DNA from: an uncultured Burkholderiales bacterium
GTDB taxonomy: Bacteria > Pseudomonadota > Gammaproteobacteria > Burkholderiales > Burkholderiaceae_C
Assembly: GCA_903887325.1 (NCBI GenBank)
Contig: CAISPG010000051.1
Location: 1 to 38,719 of the forward strand
Reading direction: 5' to 3'
DNA: 38,719 nucleotides
Positions 36,914-38,719 of this stretch are shown here, piece by piece. The notes beneath the pieces are model-generated. The model worked only from the letters and a program-made list of their open reading frames with translations. It did not search any database and was not told where the DNA came from. The translations under genes were made by a program, and so were the position numbers. Position 1 is the stretch's first letter, and every line of letters starts with the position of its first letter.

Positions 36914-37818
36914 TCAAGCGGTTTAAGTGGTCCTGCATTTGCCTTCTCCTTCTCAGCGGGGGAGTGGCAAATGCCCAGGTTTTTCCTGACAACGAAGCCC
37001 GCAGAGCTATTCTTGATCTGAGGGCCGATGTCAAGCGAATCACCGAAGACAGTAAAAAGAGTTTCGACAAAGTTCAAGCAGAGAAACAAGCCTCTGATCT
37101 GGAACTGAAGAAAGCGAATGACGTCATTGCCAGGCTACAGCAGTCTGTGCGCGACTCGCAGCTGGAAGCCTCCAGGCTGCAGCAGGAAATCGACAAACTC
37201 AACCGTATACAAAACCAGGCAGTGCTTCAGTTGAAATCCGACAACGAAGCTTTAAAGCAGCAAATTGCCGAGTTACGTGGCGAGCGTGAACAGTTAAGCC
37301 GCGATATCAGCGTGGTTCAGCGCAATCAAAAAGATTTGACAACCGGAATTGAAGACAGGATTTTCAAAATCGATCAGCGCTTTAGCAAAATTGAACCGGT
37401 GATGGTGCAAATCGATGGCCTGGAGTTTCAATCTGACCAGGCCGAGAAAAAAGATTATGAACTCGCCTTGTCCACTTTCAAGCGCGGTGAGTACAGTGGC
37501 GCGGTCAATGCGTTCGCTGGTTTTTTACGCAAATACCCCAACAGCGGCTTCAGACAAAGTGCTTTGTTTTGGGTGGCCAGTGCCAAATTCGTCAAGGGTG
37601 ACTATGTTGACACGACCAATCAGCTCAGAGCTTTCTTGAACATGAACGAGGCCCATAACCGCTATCCTGAAGCCATGTTGACCTTGGCCAATGCTCAAAT
37701 AGAACTCAAGCTGAGCCCGGATGCGAAAAAGACCTTGGAAGATTTGATCCGCGACTACCCTAGTTCTGAAGCCGCCAAAGTTGCGACTGAGCGCCTGGCC
37801 AAACTCAAATTACCTTGA
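36910..37818 (+). CDS. cpoB: CpoB/YbgF, cell division coordinator
   Basis: The 302-residue periplasmic protein has a signal peptide (MIKRFKWSCICLLLLSGGVA, cleavage after ANA at residue 22), a long coiled coil (about 40-150; repeated Leu/Lys/Glu heptads) for trimer formation, and C-terminal TPR repeats (about 175-300; DYELALSTFKRGEYSGAVNAF, KYPNSGFRQSALFWVA, PDAKKTLEDLIRDYPSSEAA). It links outer-membrane constriction with PBP1B activity. The coiled coil is longer than in E. coli. Its stop overlaps the tcdA start. Confidence 0.96.
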   Translation: MIKRFKWSCICLLLLSGGVANAQVFPDNEARRAILDLRADVKRITEDSKKSFDKVQAEKQASDLELKKANDVIARLQQSVRDSQLEASRLQQEIDKLNRIQNQAVLQLKSDNEALKQQIAELRGEREQLSRDISVVQRNQKDLTTGIEDRIFKIDQRFSKIEPVMVQIDGLEFQSDQAEKKDYELALSTFKRGEYSGAVNAFAGFLRKYPNSGFRQSALFWVASAKFVKGDYVDTTNQLRAFLNMNEAHNRYPEAMLTLANAQIELKLSPDAKKTLEDLIRDYPSSEAAKVATERLAKLKLP

Positions 37819-38582
37819 TTCCGGATTCCTCTGAAGCAGACGTGACTGAACGTCGTTTCAGCGGAATGAGCCGTTTATTCGGCGCTGCCTCAGCCCGTCG
37901 CATACAGCAGGCGCATATTGCAGTGATAGGTATAGGTGGTGTTGGTTCATGGGCCGCAGAGGCGCTGGCACGCAGCGGCGTCAATCGCTTGACTTTGATT
38001 GACATGGACCATATCTCCGAGTCGAACATCAACCGGCAGCTGCATGCGCTGTCCTCCACCTTAGGACAGAGCAAGGTATCGGCGATGAAAGACCGCATAC
38101 ATCTGATCAACCCTGATTGCGAAGTCTATGCTGTGGATGAATTTCTTACTCCGGAAAATATCAACAACTTATTGCCTGATGGCCTCGACCTGGTGATTGA
38201 TGCCACTGACCAGGTCAGCGCCAAAGTAGCCATGGCCGCGCGCGCCATGCGAACAGGTAAACCGCTGGTCATGGCCGGCGCAGCAGGTGGAAAAAAATTG
38301 GCTCATCTGGTGGACATGGCAGACCTGTCAGATGTGACCCACGATCCTTTGCTGGCGCAAGTCCGGCAGCACCTGCGCAAAATGAATTTCTCTGTCAAGC
38401 CCGGGACGGCATGCGGTGTTCACGCTGTGTTCAGCAAAGAGCCTGTGAAGCGACCTGCTTTAGAAAATAGTCAGAATACAGATAACACCTTGAACTGTCA
38501 CGGTTACGGTTCATTGGTGAGTGTGACCGCCACTTTTGGACAATGTGCAGCAGGCTGGGCATTGAACCATTTTTCTCAATAA
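37815..38582 (+). CDS. tcdA: tRNA threonylcarbamoyladenosine dehydratase
   Basis: The 255-residue product starts with TTG 37815, overlapping the cpoB stop as TTGA. It is an E1-like enzyme: RRIQQAHIAVIGIGGVGSWAAEALARSGV carries the ATP-binding glycine motif, followed by LIDMDHISESNINRQLHAL and DLVIDATDQVSAKV, and PGTACGVHAVFS holds the conserved Cys region. It cyclises t6A37 of ANN-decoding tRNAs to ct6A. The next gene is tRNA-Lys, whose product carries this base. Confidence 0.95.
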   Translation: MIPDSSEADVTERRFSGMSRLFGAASARRIQQAHIAVIGIGGVGSWAAEALARSGVNRLTLIDMDHISESNINRQLHALSSTLGQSKVSAMKDRIHLINPDCEVYAVDEFLTPENINNLLPDGLDLVIDATDQVSAKVAMAARAMRTGKPLVMAGAAGGKKLAHLVDMADLSDVTHDPLLAQVRQHLRKMNFSVKPGTACGVHAVFSKEPVKRPALENSQNTDNTLNCHGYGSLVSVTATFGQCAAGWALNHFSQ

Positions 38583-38598
38583 TTGATATCAGGCAAAT

Positions 38599-38629
38599 TT
38601 GAAGAATGAGCAAAAAAACCAGTTATAAT
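38599..38629 (+). promoter_or_regulatory. Promoter of the tRNA-Lys gene
   Basis: A perfect TATAAT -10 (38624-38629) is preceded by TTGAAG (38599-38604) at a 19-base spacing, slightly long. The -10 lies 41 bases before the tRNA, leaving a GC-rich leader (GGCTTCGCTAAGC-like, able to form a small hairpin). Confidence 0.65.
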
Positions 38630-38670
38630 TTGTGGCTTCGCTAAGCGGCAAAACTGCAAAGTGAAATGAT

Positions 38671-38719
38671 GGGACGTTAGCTCAGTTGGTAGAGCAGCGG
38701 ACTTTTAATCCGTTGGTCA
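38671..38719 (+). tRNA. tRNA-Lys (anticodon TTT), 3' part outside window
   Basis: The first 49 bases match tRNA-Lys: acceptor GGGACGT, D-arm AGCTCAGTTGGTAGAGC, and anticodon stem with loop CTTTTAA, anticodon TTT. The T-arm and 3' acceptor strand lie beyond the right edge. Confidence 0.93.

Overview
The window looks like chromosomal DNA of a Gram-negative betaproteobacterium, most likely Burkholderiales and probably close to Comamonadaceae. This rests on gene content and order (exbB-exbD-lpxK-Trm112-kdsB-adk; hemF-nadD-rsfS-rlmH-maf-rng; clpS-clpA; tolB-pal-cpoB), on the sequence of Icd, LexA and the Trm112-like protein, and on CTGT-N8-CCAG LexA boxes. I could not run a search, so the genus is open. 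Coding density is high, many genes overlap by 1-20 bases, and GTG/TTG starts are frequent.

Region 1 (1-1.65 kb): the 5' part of a benzoate-CoA-ligase-like gene runs off the left edge; two tRNA genes (Pro-TGG, Arg-TCT) follow with a hairpin terminator between them. Region 2 (1.65-7.2 kb) is the most accessory part: a secreted HEAT/TPR protein, a class V aminotransferase-fold protein, a tandem pair of exported proteins sharing six cysteines at almost identical spacing (one with a His/Ala/Lys repeat), a protein with three DT-x-x-N-I-type repeats, and a small outer-membrane barrel protein.

Region 3 (7.2-13.4 kb) is a minus-strand acyl-CoA cluster: 3-hydroxyacyl-CoA dehydrogenase, PaaG-like enoyl-CoA hydratase/isomerase, a Crp/Fnr regulator, an APH-type kinase, an ACAD10/11-type acyl-CoA dehydrogenase and a YfcG-like GST. 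The kinase plus atypical dehydrogenase resemble the two halves of mammalian ACAD10/11 and the 4-hydroxyacyl-CoA phosphorylation route of LvaA/LvaC, so the cluster may degrade 4-hydroxy acids. Region 4 (13.4-16.2 kb): a GST, then lexA with a small downstream gene, and a divergent asparaginase gene; two LexA boxes sit in the shared promoter.

Region 5 (16.2-21.8 kb): minus-strand adk and kdsB/Trm112/lpxK/exbD/exbB, divergent xseA, and a DUF192 protein. Region 6 (21.8-31.7 kb and rng to 33.1 kb): icd, a cold-shock protein with a C-terminal tail, clpS-clpA, yebC-purD, hemF-nadD-rsfS-rlmH-maf-rng as one tightly packed series. Region 7 (33.1-38.7 kb): msbA on the minus strand, then tolB-pal-cpoB-tcdA and the first half of a tRNA-Lys gene at the right edge.

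Most of the window is ordinary core genome. The points that deserve attention are the paired six-cysteine exported proteins, the split kinase/dehydrogenase cluster, the LexA boxes shared by lexA and the asparaginase gene, the small protein co-transcribed with lexA, the histone-H1-like tail on RsfS, and several genes whose -10-like hexamer lies 6-8 bases from the start codon with no ribosome binding site.
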